Source: Procambarus clarkii
Lineage: Eukaryota; Arthropoda; Malacostraca; Decapoda; Cambaridae
DNA: 64,000 nucleotides
Assembly (NCBI RefSeq): GCF_040958095.1
Contig: NC_091172.1
Coordinates: 6,063,816-6,127,815 of the forward strand
Reading direction: 5' to 3'
In this document: positions 20,866 to 31,930 of the stretch, one piece after another
How the letters are laid out: the number at the start of each line of letters is the position of its first letter
How positions within the stretch are numbered: position 1 is the first letter of the stretch
Made by a program: the position numbers and the translations under genes
Notes under the pieces: generated by a model
What the model was told of the DNA's origin: nothing
Databases searched by the model: none
The model's input: only the letters and a program-made list of their open reading frames with translations

Positions 20866-22180
20866 GTGGTGTTAGGAGGAAGGAACTTTACTGTGAGAAA
20901 ATTACTGTATCTGTGCAACAATTCATCTTCCAAGTCTAGAGGATAAGCAGGAGCATTGTCGAGGAGAAGCAGGGCCTTGAATGGCAAATGTTTCTCCTGC
21001 AGATATTTTTCTATGGCAGGCCACACCACTTCATTCACCCACTCCGAAAAAAAAAATCCTAGTCACCCATGCCTTATTATTAGCCCTCCACATCACACAC
21101 ATTTGTTTTTTCTGCACTTTATACTGTTTGAAAACCCTTGGATTTTCAGAATGATACACAAGCAAGGATTTAATTTTCAAATCGCCACTCGCACTTGAAC
21201 ACAGCACAAGAGTAAACCTAGCTTTCATAGACTTGTGTCCGGGCAATGATTTTTCCTCCTTGGTAATGTATGTCCTCTTAGGCAATCTTTTCCAGAACAG
21301 TCCTGTCTCGTCACAATTAAACACTTGTTGCGGTAGGTATCCCTCAGCCTCTACAAACTCTTTAAATTCTTCAATAAATCTTTCAGCCGCTGGTTTGTCT
21401 GAGCTGGCAGCCTCCCCATGCCTCACAACACTATTTTCATACCATGAATACCACTGTGAATTCTTTTTCTGAATTTTTCAAACCATCCCTGCTTGCCTTA
21501 AAGTCTATCGTATCTGCACTCGTTCCAGTTTTTTTTTTTACAAGGTTTACATGAAATACCCCTGGCTTTCTCACAAATGATGGCCTCTGAAACACTATCA
21601 CCCTTTAACTCCTTGTCGTTTATCCAAATTAATAACAACTTTTCCACATCCTCAAGTATTTGTGGTCTTTGTTTCGTGATTGTTCTTAAGCCTTTTGCCA
21701 CTTTAGCACTCATAATATCCTTTTTCTTGGCAAGTATAGTGCATATCATTGACGTGGATTTGTTGTACTGCCTACAAATTTCAACAACATGTGCACCATT
21801 TTCATGCTTCCGAATGATCTCTTGTTTTTCCTCTATTGTCATCCTCACATGTGATTTCTTGCCTTGAACCTGACCACTGGCTTTCTTGGGACCCATGATG
21901 AGATATATAATAACAATTTTTATGGTCAAATGGCCAAAAATCCAACAAAACACTGTAAATCCTGGTGAAGAATTCAGGCGGGATAGTCACTGGGCATGAG
22001 GCATTGGTAAACTGAGGGGCGATCGCCGTGCCACCACACGCTAGGTCGGCCCGTTCGTGTATCAACACCATCGTATTCCGAGGCAATGCTCGTATCCCGA
22101 TGTAAATTTTCCGAGCAAATTCTGCTCGTAACCCGAAAAACTTGTAACCAGGAATGCTCGTAATCCGAGGTACCACTGTA

Positions 22181-22495
22181 TATATATACTACTTACAATG
22201 TTTCAGTACTATTGTATGTTTCAGTACTTGATGACCAAACCACACATCAGAAGATGGAGAAATGACAATGTTTCAGTCCATCCTGGACCATTATCAAGTC
22301 GTGTGTGTGGATTTCAGTACTTTTTCAACATGCGGTATACTGCAATGCAGTCATATACTGTATGTACAATTTCAGCATGTGGTGGTCAATGACCCCTGCC
22401 TCATCTGTCATTGCAAGAGATCTGTCAGTGAAACACACTGCCTAGAGCCACACATTCTTGAGATTGACCTTGGATATCTAGATGATTGATTGTAT
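22181..22495. other. Sequence with a Penelope-like or LINE-associated repeat
   Basis: Contains GACAATGTTTCAGTCCATCC then TGGACCATTATCAAGTCG, a word I associate from memory with dispersed repeats in decapods. That association is unverified and no coding capacity is visible. TTTCAGTACT occurs three times. Family not established. Confidence 0.4.
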
Positions 22496-22499
22496 AATA

Positions 22500-22740
22500 G
22501 CAATATAAATAAATATAAATAGGCCCATTTGAACCAGCACCTGTTTATATTGATAAATGTAGCAGCTGCCTCGCATAGGCCTGTTGGACCATATGAAGCA
22601 GCTTCTATTTATATCAGTATGAATAGGAACTGCCTTGTATGGGCCCATATGTTACAGCTTGTATTTACACTACAGTATATGAATACAAATTGGAGCTGCC
22701 TCTAGGCCCATATGTGACAGCTGCTGTTTATATCATATAC
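22500..22740. repeat. Diverged ~60-bp tandem repeat
   Basis: Four imperfect units containing variants of TGTTTATAT, GCAGCTGCCT and AGGCCCATATG. The period is about 60-65 bp. Non-coding. Confidence 0.7.
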
Positions 22741-23582
22741 CTGCTTGATACCTACCTGCTTGATGGGGTTCTGGGAGTTCTTCTACTCCCCAAGCCTGGC
22801 CCGAGGCCAGGCTTGACTTGTGAGAGTTTGGTCCACTAGGCTGTTGCTTAGAGCGGCCCGCAGGCCCACATACCCACCACAGCCCGGTTGGTCCGGCACT
22901 CCTTGGAGGAATAAATCTAGTTTCCTCTTGAAAATGTCCACGGTTGTTCCGGCAATATTTCTTATGCTTGCTGGGAGGGTGTTGAACAACCGTGGACCTC
23001 TGATGTTTATACAGTGTTCTCTGATTGTGCCTATGGCACCCCTGCTCTTCACTGGTTCTATTCTACATTTTCTTCCATATCGTTCACTCCAGTTCGTTGT
23101 TATTTAACTGTGTAGATTTGGTACTTGGCCCTCCAGTATCTTCCAGGTGTATATTATTTGATATCTCTCTCGTCTTCTTTCTAGTGAGTACATTTAGAGG
23201 GCTTTGAGACGATCCCAATAATTTAGGTGCTTTATCGCGTCTATGCGTGCTGTATATGTTCTCTGTATTACCTCTATTTCAGCAATCTCTCCTGCTCTGA
23301 AGGGGGAAGCGAGTACTGAGCAGTACTCAAGACGGGACAACAGAAGTGACTTGAAGAGTACAACCATTGTGATGGGATCCCTGGATTTGAAAGTTCTCGT
23401 AATCCATCCTATCATTTTTCTGGCTGTCGCAATATTTGCTTGGTTATGCTCCCTAAACGTTAGGTCGTCAGACATTATTATTCCTAAATCCTTTACATGC
23501 TGTTTTCCTACTATGGGTACATTTGATTGCGTTTTATACCCTGTATTATGTTTAAGGTCCTCATTTTTACCATACCTGAGTA

Positions 23583-24667
23583 CAGTGGTACCTCGGAATG
23601 CGATTGTCCCTGTATGCGAGGTTTTCGGAAGGCGAGCAGTATTTACTCCAAAAATTTGTCTCAGAAGGCGAGGGTTACTTCGGGACGCGAGTTTGTTGAT
23701 ACGCGTACAGGCCGACCTAGCGCGTGGTGGTTCGGCGATCGTCGCCCCTCCGCCCCTCAGTTTACCATTGTCTCGCGCTCAGTGACTACCCCCACATCAA
23801 TTCTTCTCGCGGATTTTCAGTGTTTTGTTGGATTTTTGGTGATTTGTCTATACAATTTGTTATTATATATCTCACCATGGGTCCCAAGAAAGTCAGTGGT
23901 AAGGATAAAGGCCAGAAAGCTCATGTGAGGATGACAATAGAGGAGAAACAAGAGATCATTCGGAAGCATGAGAACGGTACACATGTTGTTGAACTTTGTA
24001 GGCAGTACAACAAAGCCACATCAACAATATGCACTATACTTAAGAAGAAAAATAAGATTATGGGTGCTAAAGTGGCAAAAGGAGTAAAAACATTAACGGC
24101 ACAAAGACCACAAATACTTGAAGAAGTGGAAAAGTTGTTATTAATTTGGATACACGACAAGGAGTTCAGGGGTGATAGTGTTTCGGAGGCCATTATTTGT
24201 GAGAAAGCCAGGGTGTTGCACGAAGACCTTCTAAAGAATACTCCTGCAACGAGTGATGCAGATAAGAAAGAGTTTAAGGCAAGCAGGGGCTGGTTTGAAA
24301 AATTTAGAAAGAGAAGTGGTATCCATAGTGTTACAAGGCATGGGGTTATGTGATGTGATTATGGAAGGGGACTCCCCTTCCAAACAGTAACTCCTCTCCT
24401 CTTCCCCCCTCCTCACCATCTTCCATACGCCTACAGCACTCGACAGCAAGGTAAGTAATAACGGGAACACAGTTTTGTAGGTTTATTTAGATGAATTAGG
24501 TAAATTAGGTATAAAAATTTAGTTTGATGTGGGGTTTTTGGGGTAGTCAGGAACGGATTAATTCATTTCCCTTTATTTCTTATGGGGAAATTAACTTCGG
24601 AATGCGAGTTTTCGGAAGGCGAGGCGTCTCCAGGAACGGATTAAACTCTTATTCTGAGGTATGCCTG
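23583..24667 (+). mobile_element. Internally deleted Tigger, TA-flanked, inside LINE-B2
   Basis: Begins CAGTGGTACCTCGGAATGCG and ends TCTGAGGTATGCCTG, with TA at 23581-23582 and 24668-24669. It is 1085 bp. It encodes the transposase N-terminus only, then jumps to the last codons (GATTATGGAAGGGGACTCCC), so the catalytic domain is deleted. Its removal rejoins the LINE-B2 RT sequence. It belongs to the same Tigger family as 16556-19166. Confidence 0.93.
23877..24353 (+). pseudogene. Tigger transposase N-terminus without catalytic domain
   Basis: Starts MGPKKVSGKDKGQKAHVRMT at 23877 and keeps both HTH domains: VVELCRQYNKATSTICTILK and SVSEAIICEKARVLHEDLLK. It stops after HSVTRHGVM at the deletion junction. 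A DNA-binding-only product of about 158 residues is open here. In other transposon families such truncated proteins can bind ends and act as repressors, but nothing shows expression. Confidence 0.85.
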
Positions 24668-25328
24668 TACCTGGAATTTATCACTGTTAAACATCATGTT
24701 ATTTTCTGATGCCCAGTCGAAAACTTTATTAATATCAGCTTGAAGTTTTTCAATGTCTTCAGCCGAGATAATTTTCATACTGATTTTTGTGTCATCTGCA
24801 AAGGATGATACGAAGCTGTGACTTGTATTTTTGTCTATATCTGATATGAGAATAAGGAAAAGCAGAGGTGCAAGGACTGTACCCTGAGGTACAGAGCTTT
24901 TAACTGCACTTGGACTAGATTAGATTTTATATTGTTGAACGTTACTCGCTGAGTCCTGTTTGACAGAAAACTGAGTATCCAGCGTCCTACTTTACCGGGT
25001 ATTCCCATTGACTTCATTTTGTGTGCTATCACGCCATGGTCACATTTATCGAAAGCCTTTGCGAAGTCCATGTATATCACATCAGCATTCTGTTTTTCTT
25101 CTAATGCCTCGGTGACTTTGTCGTAGTGCTCAAGTAGCTGTGAGAGGCACGATATTCCCGCTCGAAATCCATGTTGGCCTGGGTTGTGAAGGTCATTGGT
25201 CTCCATGAAATTGGTGACCTGACTCCTAATCACTCTCTCAAATACTTTTATTATGTGCGATGTTAGTGCAAGTGGTCTATAATTCTTTGCCAATGCTTTG
25301 CTCCCTCCCTTGTGTAGAGGGGCTATAT

Positions 25329-25642
25329 GTTTACTAGTTGTGTTTACTAGTCGTGTTTTTGCGGGGGTTGAGCTTTGCTCTTTCGGCCCGCCTCTCAACT
25401 GTCAATCAACTGTTTACTAACTACTATTTTTTTTTTTTTTTTTTTTTTTCCCCACACCACACACACACCCCAGGAAGCAGCCCGTGACAGCTGACTAACT
25501 CCCAGGTACCTATTTACTGTTAGGTAACAGGGGCACTTAGGGTGAAAGAAACTTTGCCCATTTGTTTCTGCCTCGTGCGGGAATCGAACCCGCGCCACAG
25601 AATTACGAGTCCTGCGCGCTATCCACCAGGCTACGAGGCCCC
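25329..25642 (-). mobile_element. SINE with tRNA-Thr-like head inside LINE-B2 RT
   Basis: Second copy of the SINE at 15587-15871, collinear with it from the tRNA-like head (right side) to the GTTTACTAGTCGTG tail (left side). It has a longer poly-T run at 25428-25449. It separates KVADML from IAPLHKGG in the LINE-B2 RT. Confidence 0.9.
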
Positions 25643-27266
25643 CCTTGTAGCATGTCTGCTACCTTAAGTGCATCTGGTATCTCCCCCGTGTCCAAGCTCT
25701 TCCTCCACACTATACTGAGTGCCTGTGCTACCGGCACTTTGCATTTCTTTATAAATATTGAATTCCATGAGTCTGGACCTGGGGCCGAGTGCATGGGCAT
25801 GTTTTCAATTTCTCTTTCAAAATTTAGTGCGCTCGTGTTGATATCAGTTATATTTACAGGGGTTTGAATATCCCGCATAAAGAAATTGTCTGGATCTTCC
25901 ACTTTCATGTTGTTTATTGGAGTACTAAACATGTCCTCATACTGCATTTTTAGGATTTCACTAATTTCTTTGTCATCCTCCGTGTATGAACCTTCACTTG
26001 TACGAATAGGTCCAATACTGGCAGTGGTTTTTGCTTTTGATTTTGCATATGTGAAGAAGCATTTTGGATTTTCCTTTATTTCCTGAATTGCTTTCTGTTC
26101 TAACTGCCTTTCTTCAGTTTCATATGAGTGTTTCAATTTCCGCTCAATTTCTTCAATCTCCCTATTTAAATTATTCCTTCTTTGACGGGAAATTCGTGTC
26201 TGCATAAGCAGTTCTGTTATTTTTTCCTGCGTTTATAGTGTCGTCTGCGTTCTCTTTCTACGTTAGATCTCTTTCTGGCTTTCCTCAAAGGAACTTGTTT
26301 CAGACAGAGTTGATACGCTTCCGAAGTCAGTTTTTCTATTACTTCTGTAGGACTTGTATTACTTAAAACAGTTTCCCATGGAATGTTTTTTTTCCCTGTT
26401 TATTATCTCCCAGTCTATCCTTTTATTATTAAAATTGAATTTACTGAATAGCCCCTCTCGCTTTATCAACGTTTTAGGTCTATTCTGAGTATTGATGGTC
26501 GTTTGCACTTCAATGAGCTTGTGATCTGAATATGTGGTATCTGATATCGTAATGTCTCTGATAATGTCTTCATTGTTCGTAAAGACCAGATCTAGAATAT
26601 TTTCATTTCTCGTTGGCTCCGATATCTGCTGATTGAGTGAAAATTTGTCACAGAATCTAAGTAGTTCTCTAATCTGTGGTTGGTAGAATCTAAGTAGTTC
26701 TCTAATCTGTGGTTGGTTAGGTCCTGATAGATTTCCTGGTATAATATTATTGTTTGCTATTCTCCACCTGAGACTAGGCAAGTTGAAGTCACCTAGGAAG
26801 ATAATATCAGGTATCGGGTTCTCCAAATTAACAAGGCTATTCTCTATTTTGTTTATCTGTTCCGTGAATTCCTCAGCCGTTGCATCTGGCGGTTTGTATA
26901 TTAGAATAATCACTAAATTTATTTTCTCTATTTTTAATCCCAGTACCTCTACCACCTCATTTGTAACGTTTAGGAGCTCCGAGCATACAAGGTCTTCCCT
27001 AATATACAGACCCACTCCTCCATGTGACCTAATTTTCCTCTCACACTTGTATAGGTTATATCCTGGAATCCAGATCTCACTGTCTAAGAATTCCCCTGCA
27101 TGGGTTTCTGTGAAAGCTCCAAATATTGCATTTGACTCCGTGAGGAGGCCATTTATGAATTGTACTTTGTTGTTTCTTCTTGTTTTCAGTCCTTGTATGT
27201 TGGCAAAGATGAATGAGGTTACTCTATTAGTGATAGTTTGACTGGGAGACTTTTTCGGCAAGCCCA

Positions 27267-28215
27267 TTATGCGTGGACATATTGAGTTTGTTCTGACCAC
27301 TGCTGATTGTTGTAGGGCAGTTGCCTGTCGTGGTTGTAGTTCCCTTTCGGTGTGTAATTGTATCTGTAATTCTGGAATGCAAGTAGATCTGGCATCCAGT
27401 TCCATACATTCTCCATGCTCCTCCTTTTGAATTCTCTTTCGGTCTGGTATAAAAAATTTATAGAGTTTCCTCCAAATTCATTATCCTGCTTGCCACTCTT
27501 TATGTAGCGTTCCGTGCCTTTCACGTGAAAGTATGGGCAGCTGAGGTCATAGCATTTTCTGTCCTCTAGTGAGGTTTGGCACATGTCAGGATGGAAAAAC
27601 CTACATATTGATCCAAATCGACACTCACCTTTCCTAAGCATATTTAAACATTTTTTGGGATGTTGGTAACTGCATTCTAATCCTTTCTTATTACCAGCAT
27701 ATCTGTCTGCATATGCCCTTTGCATAAAATTTGCATAAGTCTGTCCTTCTGTTCTGACTTGCTCTATCGGGAACCGTTGAAGTGTCTGTACCTATCGAGC
27801 TGTCAGTGCTGTCTGTTACACTTTCTAGTTTACTGTCATCTACATCTGGGCCTACTGAGTCAGAGTTTACAACTTCCTGAGTTTCAGCCTCAGTTTCATC
27901 CCTGACTATAGCCTCCGCCCCTGGTATATTAGAATTGTTGTTGTTCCTTTCCCACTCCTTCTAGATGGCTGGTAGGCTTCCAATGAACGAGGTTTTCCGT
28001 TCATGCGTCATGTTATCTAGAAGGTTTTTTAGGATATTCCAAGCTGGCAGGTCATTTTTACACACCCCGAGCAAGTAGCCAGCTCTCAGTGCCGTGGTGT
28101 TACTCACTCCTGTACAAGCCGAATGAAATCTATTCTTACAGATATAACATTCAATTCCCGTTGCCTTCGACTTTAAGAAGTTACAGTGGCCACAAATTTG
28201 TTTATTTACTCCCAT
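27267..28215 (-). pseudogene. LINE-B2 ORF1: PHD-like finger and CCCH zinc fingers
   Basis: The N-terminus at 28215 reads MGVNKQICGHCNFLKSKATG, then IECYICKNRFHSACTG. This C..C...C..C...H..C pattern is PHD-like, as in ORF1 of some CR1-group LINEs. A stop at 27961 (I*KEW), an acidic linker and a frameshift near 27725 follow. Then come clustered CCCH-type fingers: CSYQHPKKCLN, GECRFGSICRFFHPDMC and RKCYDLSCPYFHVKG. The C-terminal part is Asn/Gln/Tyr-rich. It is presumably the RNA-binding protein of the element. The stop codon TAA overlaps the ATG of ORF2. Confidence 0.82.
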
Positions 28216-28240
28216 TTTGCCTTGTTTTGTTGTATATATT

Positions 28241-28566
28241 TAAATATTGATAATATTATATGTATACCGTATATTTGTAATAATATATATGTTTATTTGT
28301 TCTACTGTATGGTCAGTACTTATCGCATGGTCGAGGGTGAGGGTCCCAGAGGCTGTACAGTTGACACGTTGTTGTCCCAGGCCGAGGCTGGAGGCCGTCA
28401 GTTGCCAGATACTTGGGTTATAACACTGATATATTAATTCGCCTGTATTACAATAAGGGATTTTTTACTTTATTTCTGACTTGCAATAGTATTCACTTTC
28501 TCTATTACTAATTTCTCGATCCACATTCCCCTATTACACTTGTTGGAAACCAATTTGCTAGTAAGC
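28241..28566. other. Possible LINE-B2 5' UTR
   Basis: AT-rich, then GC-richer (about 28320-28410), with no open frame of note. Its position directly upstream of ORF1 makes it a candidate 5' UTR and internal promoter of LINE-B2, but I have no second copy to confirm this. Confidence 0.35.
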
Positions 28567-28588
28567 ACACACACACACACACACACAA
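28567..28588. repeat. (CA)n microsatellite
   Basis: Eleven to twelve CA dinucleotides that abut the 5'-truncated end of LINE-C. Confidence 0.9.
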
Positions 28589-28589
28589 G

Positions 28590-30965
28590 GGGACGTTCCC
28601 TCCATGCTAGATTTGATATTTACAAGGAAGGAGGAAGAGATATTTGACATTCAGTACCTTCCTCCCTTGGGTAAAAGTGACCATGTCTTTTTGGGAATAA
28701 AGTATGCAATGCGTTATAAGCTGGAAGAAAATAAGGAGGGTGAAGCAGTTGAAAAACCAGACTTCAGGAGAGGACATTATGGTGACCTTAGAAATTTTTT
28801 TAGTGAGTATAATTGGACAGACTTGATGCTAGGCAAGGAAGTGAATGAGATGTATGTCAAGTTTTGTGAAATATATGATAAAGGCACAAAAAAATTTATA
28901 CCAAAACAGAGATGCAGGGCCAGAAAACAGGATTGGTTCGACAGAAATTGTGAGAGGGCAAGAGACCAAAAGACACAAAAATGGAATCAGTATAGGAAGA
29001 GGCCAAACCCCCAAACATACCAGTGATACAAAGATGCGAGAAACAACTATACAGCAGTAAGGAGAGAGGCAGAAAGAAATTTTGAAAAAGGGATAGCGGA
29101 TAAATGTAAAATAGAACCGGGCCTATTCTACAAATTCATAAACAACAAATTGCAGGTAAAGGATAATATCCAGAGGTTGAAAATGGGAAACAGATTCACG
29201 GAAAATGAAAAGGAAATGTGTGAAACATTAAATGAAAAGTTCCAAAGTGTGTTTGTACAAAATGAAATCTTCAGAGAACCAGACACAATAAGAATTCCAG
29301 AGAACAATATAGAGCGGATATAGGTGTCTAGAGATGAAGTGGAAAATATGCTAAAGGAGCTCGGTAAGAACAAAGCAGCTGGCCCAGATGGAGTTTCACC
29401 ATGGGTTCTGAGAGAATGTGCATCTGAGCTCAGCATTCCACTTCACCTGATCTTTCAGGCATCCCTGTGTACAGGAATCGTAGCAGACGTGTGGAAAGAG
29501 GCTAACATAGTTCCAATCTACAAAAGTGGCAGCAGGGAAGACCCCCTCAATTATAGACCTGTATCATTGACAAGTGTAATAGTGAAAGTATTGGAAAAGC
29601 TAATCAAAACTAAATGGGTAGAACACCTGGAGAGAAATGATATAATATCAGACAGACAGTATGGTTTTCGATCTGGAAGATCCTGTGTATCGAATTTACT
29701 CAGTTTCTATGATCGAGCCACAGAGATATTACAGGAAAGAGATGGTTGGGTTGACTGCATCTATCTGGACCTAAAAAGGCGTTCGACAGAGTTCCACATA
29801 AGAGGTTGTTCTGGAAACTGGAAAATATTGGAGGGGTGACAGGTAAGCTTCTATCATGGATGAAAAATTTTCTGACTGATAGAAAAATGAGGGCAGTAAT
29901 CAGAGGCAATGTATTGGAATGGAGAAATGTCACAAGTGGAGTACCATAGGGTTCAGTTCTTGCACCAGTGATGTTTATTGTGTACATAAATGATCTACCA
30001 GTTGGTATACAGAATTATATGAACATGTTTGCTGATGATGCTAAGATAATAGGAAGGATAAGAAATTTAGATGATTGTCATGCCCTTCAAGAAGACCTGG
30101 ACAAAATAAGTACTGTATATGGAGCACCACTTAGCAAATGGAATTTAATGTTAATAAATGTCATGTTATGGAATATGGAATAGGAGAACATAGACCCCAC
30201 ACAACCTATATATTATGTGAGAAATCTTTAAAGAATTCTGATAAAGAAAGAGATCTAGGGGTGGTTCTAGATAGAAAACTATCACCTGAGGACCACATAA
30301 AGAATATTGTGCAAGGAGCCTATGCTATGCTTTCTAACTTCAGAATTGCATTTAATTACATGGATGGCGATATACTAAAGAAATTGTTCATGACTTTTGT
30401 TAGGCCAAAGCTAGAATATGCAGCTGTTGTGTGGTGCCCATATCTTAAGAAGCACATCAACAAACTGGAAAAGGTGCAAAGACATGCTACTAAGTGGCTC
30501 CCAGAACTGAAGGGTAAGAACTACGAGGAGAGGTTAGAAGCATTAAACATGCCAAAACAAAGAAGACAGAAGAAAAAGGTGATATGATCACTACATACAA
30601 AATAGTAACAGGAATTGATAAAATCGACAGGGAAGATTTCCTGAGACCTGGCACTTCAAGAACAAGAGGTCATAGATTCAAACTAGCTAAACACAGATGC
30701 CGAAGAAATATAAGAAAATTCACCTTCGCAAATAGAGTGGTAGGCGGTTGGAACAAGTTAAGTGAGAAGGTGGTGGAGGCCAAGACCGTCAGTAGTTTCA
30801 AAGCGTTATATGACAAAGAGTGCTGGGAAGACGGGACACCACGAGCTTAGCTCTCATCCTGTAACAACACTTAGGTAATTACACTTAGGTAATTACACAC
30901 ACAAAGAGCCAGAGCTCAACCCCCGCAAACACAACTAGGTGAGTACAACTAGGTGAGTACACACA
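28590..30965 (+). mobile_element. LINE-C, 5'-truncated non-LTR retrotransposon
   Basis: Starts inside the endonuclease domain and runs through RT to a tail with the repeated word TAGGTAATTACACT, then GAGCTCAACCCCCGCAAACA and two copies of ACTAGGTGAGTAC. The tail also occurs in the fragment at 58270-58508 and in the SINEs at 15587 and 25329. Coding is broken by several single-base indels and a nonsense codon. Confidence 0.9.
28604..30850 (+). pseudogene. LINE-C ORF2: endonuclease C-terminus and reverse transcriptase
   Basis: Reads MLDLIFTRKEEEIFDIQYLP, LGKSDHVFLGI (SDH motif), AAGPDGVSPWVL, VPIYKSGSREDPLNYRPVSL, ISDRQYGFRSGRSCVSNLLS, YLDLK (A-run), GSVLAPVMF, NMFADDAKI (catalytic) and KERDLGVVLDRKLSPEDHI. 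Damage: a stop at 29026; loss of one A in the run after YLDLK near 29775, which destroys the KAFDRVPH motif; an amber codon in GVP*GSV near 29948; and shifts near 30150 and 30587. The C-terminus ends KECWEDGTPRA at 30850. Confidence 0.9.
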
Positions 30966-31394
30966 CACACGGTGGGCACACGGGAAGTGGGTCTATGGGG
31001 TGGGTTCTGGCACCACGAGGTGGACTCTACACGAAATTCACTTGTTATTTCCTTAAAGCATAAAAGTCGGATGTCAATCACTATGGTATATTGTTTAATA
31101 AGTTGAGACGCACTTTGAGATATCTGACTGTTTAGTTCCTGTATCACTGAAATATCCCGAGATATATATTGTTTTTTACAGAGCTCGTGCTCACGTGTGC
31201 TTCCCCTCCCTACACGCTACAGACGATATAAATAGAAGCAGCTTCAAATGGGCCAATAAACCTTCTGTAGTTCCTTTATTATTATTATTATGTTCAAGTG
31301 ATGATTGGTTGACATGGTATACTATCTTTATAACCATATATAATTGCAAAAACAAACATAATTGGTATGCATATTGTTTAACCACTGTATTGCA
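30966..31394. other. Intron sequence with an (ATT)n tract
   Basis: No gene. A short (ATT)n at 31281-31297 follows AAATGGGCCAATAAACCTTC, which resembles a short retroposon 3' end. Nothing else recognised. Confidence 0.4.
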
Positions 31395-31930
31395 CAACTG
31401 GTCTTGAGGCACTAGACAGGTGGTGCACAACGCGCCTCGGGGATCTCTTTGGTATAGCGTACTATTCAAAACTGATGCGCGGTGACGTGGGTACGAAATC
31501 GATGCCTGAGGGCTCTGGTGATCATCCGCCATTTTGAAAAAAAATCTCATCATGCCCCAGGGCCGTGGGGAGCCCTGGGTTTCATGATGGGATTTCATGA
31601 TTAGTTTCAAGGAAACAACCATATCTGATTCATCGACTAATCTCGTAGACGTCTCGCTCGTCTACGAGCTCCCGGTCCACGGTTAGCAACGGTCCAGGAA
31701 AATGACTCTCTGAGGATGAAATATGCGACATATTATATGATGATGGAGCAATGGATGATGATTTAGCCTACAATCCAGAGAAAGACCTAACACAGAGATC
31801 TGACACAAGTGACGGGGGGGGGGAAGAGACTGAGGTGGAGGAGGTTGTGAGTGTGTACAGTAAAAGCGCCTCACTCGGCCTGCCTTGCTGCCCTGGGTCA
31901 AAAATAATGTTTTCTTCCTAACCTGTTAAT
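31395..31930 (+). mobile_element. piggyBac-like transposase N-terminal fragment
   Basis: The frame at about 31704-31918 reads LSEDEICDILYDDGAMDDDL and then AYNPEKDLTQRSDTSD. The acidic N-terminus and the block KDLTQRSD are shared with the piggyBac derivative at 38879-40322 (NKDLTQRSDANDTAP). The 5' flank (TATTCAAAACTGATGCGC) resembles the left part of the element at 36828-38413. No TTAA boundaries could be fixed. The catalytic domain is absent. Confidence 0.65.

Larger units (their letters stand above)
19345..21896 (-). pseudogene. Outer Tigger transposase, broken by two retroposons
   Basis: Homologous along its length to the inner copy: MGPKKASGQVQGKKSHVRMT at 21896, FNCDETGLFWKRLPKRTYIT, LLLLDNAPAYPLDLEDE, and a C-terminal acidic region ending near 19345. 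Here the CDETGLF codon is followed by intact Trp. The LIQPMD region is destroyed by the LINE at 20418-20865, and the FWKHHFN region by the SINE at 20017-20293. Several frameshifts are present (for example the poly-T run at 21530). It cannot encode an active enzyme. Confidence 0.88.
16452..22178 (-). mobile_element. Outer Tigger/pogo-like DNA transposon with three nested insertions
   Basis: The right end is CCGAGGTACCACTG followed by TA at 22179. The left end is a diverged GGGAGTACCTCAGTTTAA starting near 16452-16458. It is interrupted by the inner Tigger (16556-19166), a tRNA-derived SINE (20017-20293) and a 5'-truncated LINE (20418-20865). Removing the three restores one transposon of about 2.4 kb with a single transposase gene on the minus strand. 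Tigger elements move by cut and paste into TA dinucleotides, matching the flanks here. Confidence 0.88.
22783..27278 (-). pseudogene. LINE-B2 ORF2: endonuclease and reverse transcriptase, interrupted
   Basis: ORF2 begins MGLPKKSPSQTITNRVTSFI at 27278; its ATG overlaps the ORF1 stop as TAATG. Endonuclease motifs are FANIQGLKTRRNNKVQF, AFTETHAGEF, IIFLGDFNLPSLRW, ILDLVFTNNEDII and YSDHKLIEV. RT motifs are APLHKGGSKALAKNYRPLAL, GQHGFRAGISCLSQLLEHYD, YMDFAKAFDKCDHGVIAHKM and a shortened palm region near 24835. A 33-bp direct duplication at 26652-26717 duplicates IRELLRFYQPQ in frame. The C-terminus ends TLTSQAWPRARLGE at 22783. Nested insertions and frameshifts make it inactive. Confidence 0.9.
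22742..28240 (-). mobile_element. LINE-B2, full-length-type CR1/Jockey-like LINE with two nested insertions
   Basis: Runs from ORF1 start at 28215 through endonuclease and RT to a 3' tail of repeated GGTATCAAGCAGGTA near 22742. It is interrupted by a deleted Tigger (23583-24667) and a SINE (25329-25642); outside these the protein similarity to LINE-B1 is collinear. The tail differs from LINE-B1, so it is a sister family. 5'-truncated relatives with the same tail are at 53715-54125 and 57022-57722. Confidence 0.9.
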
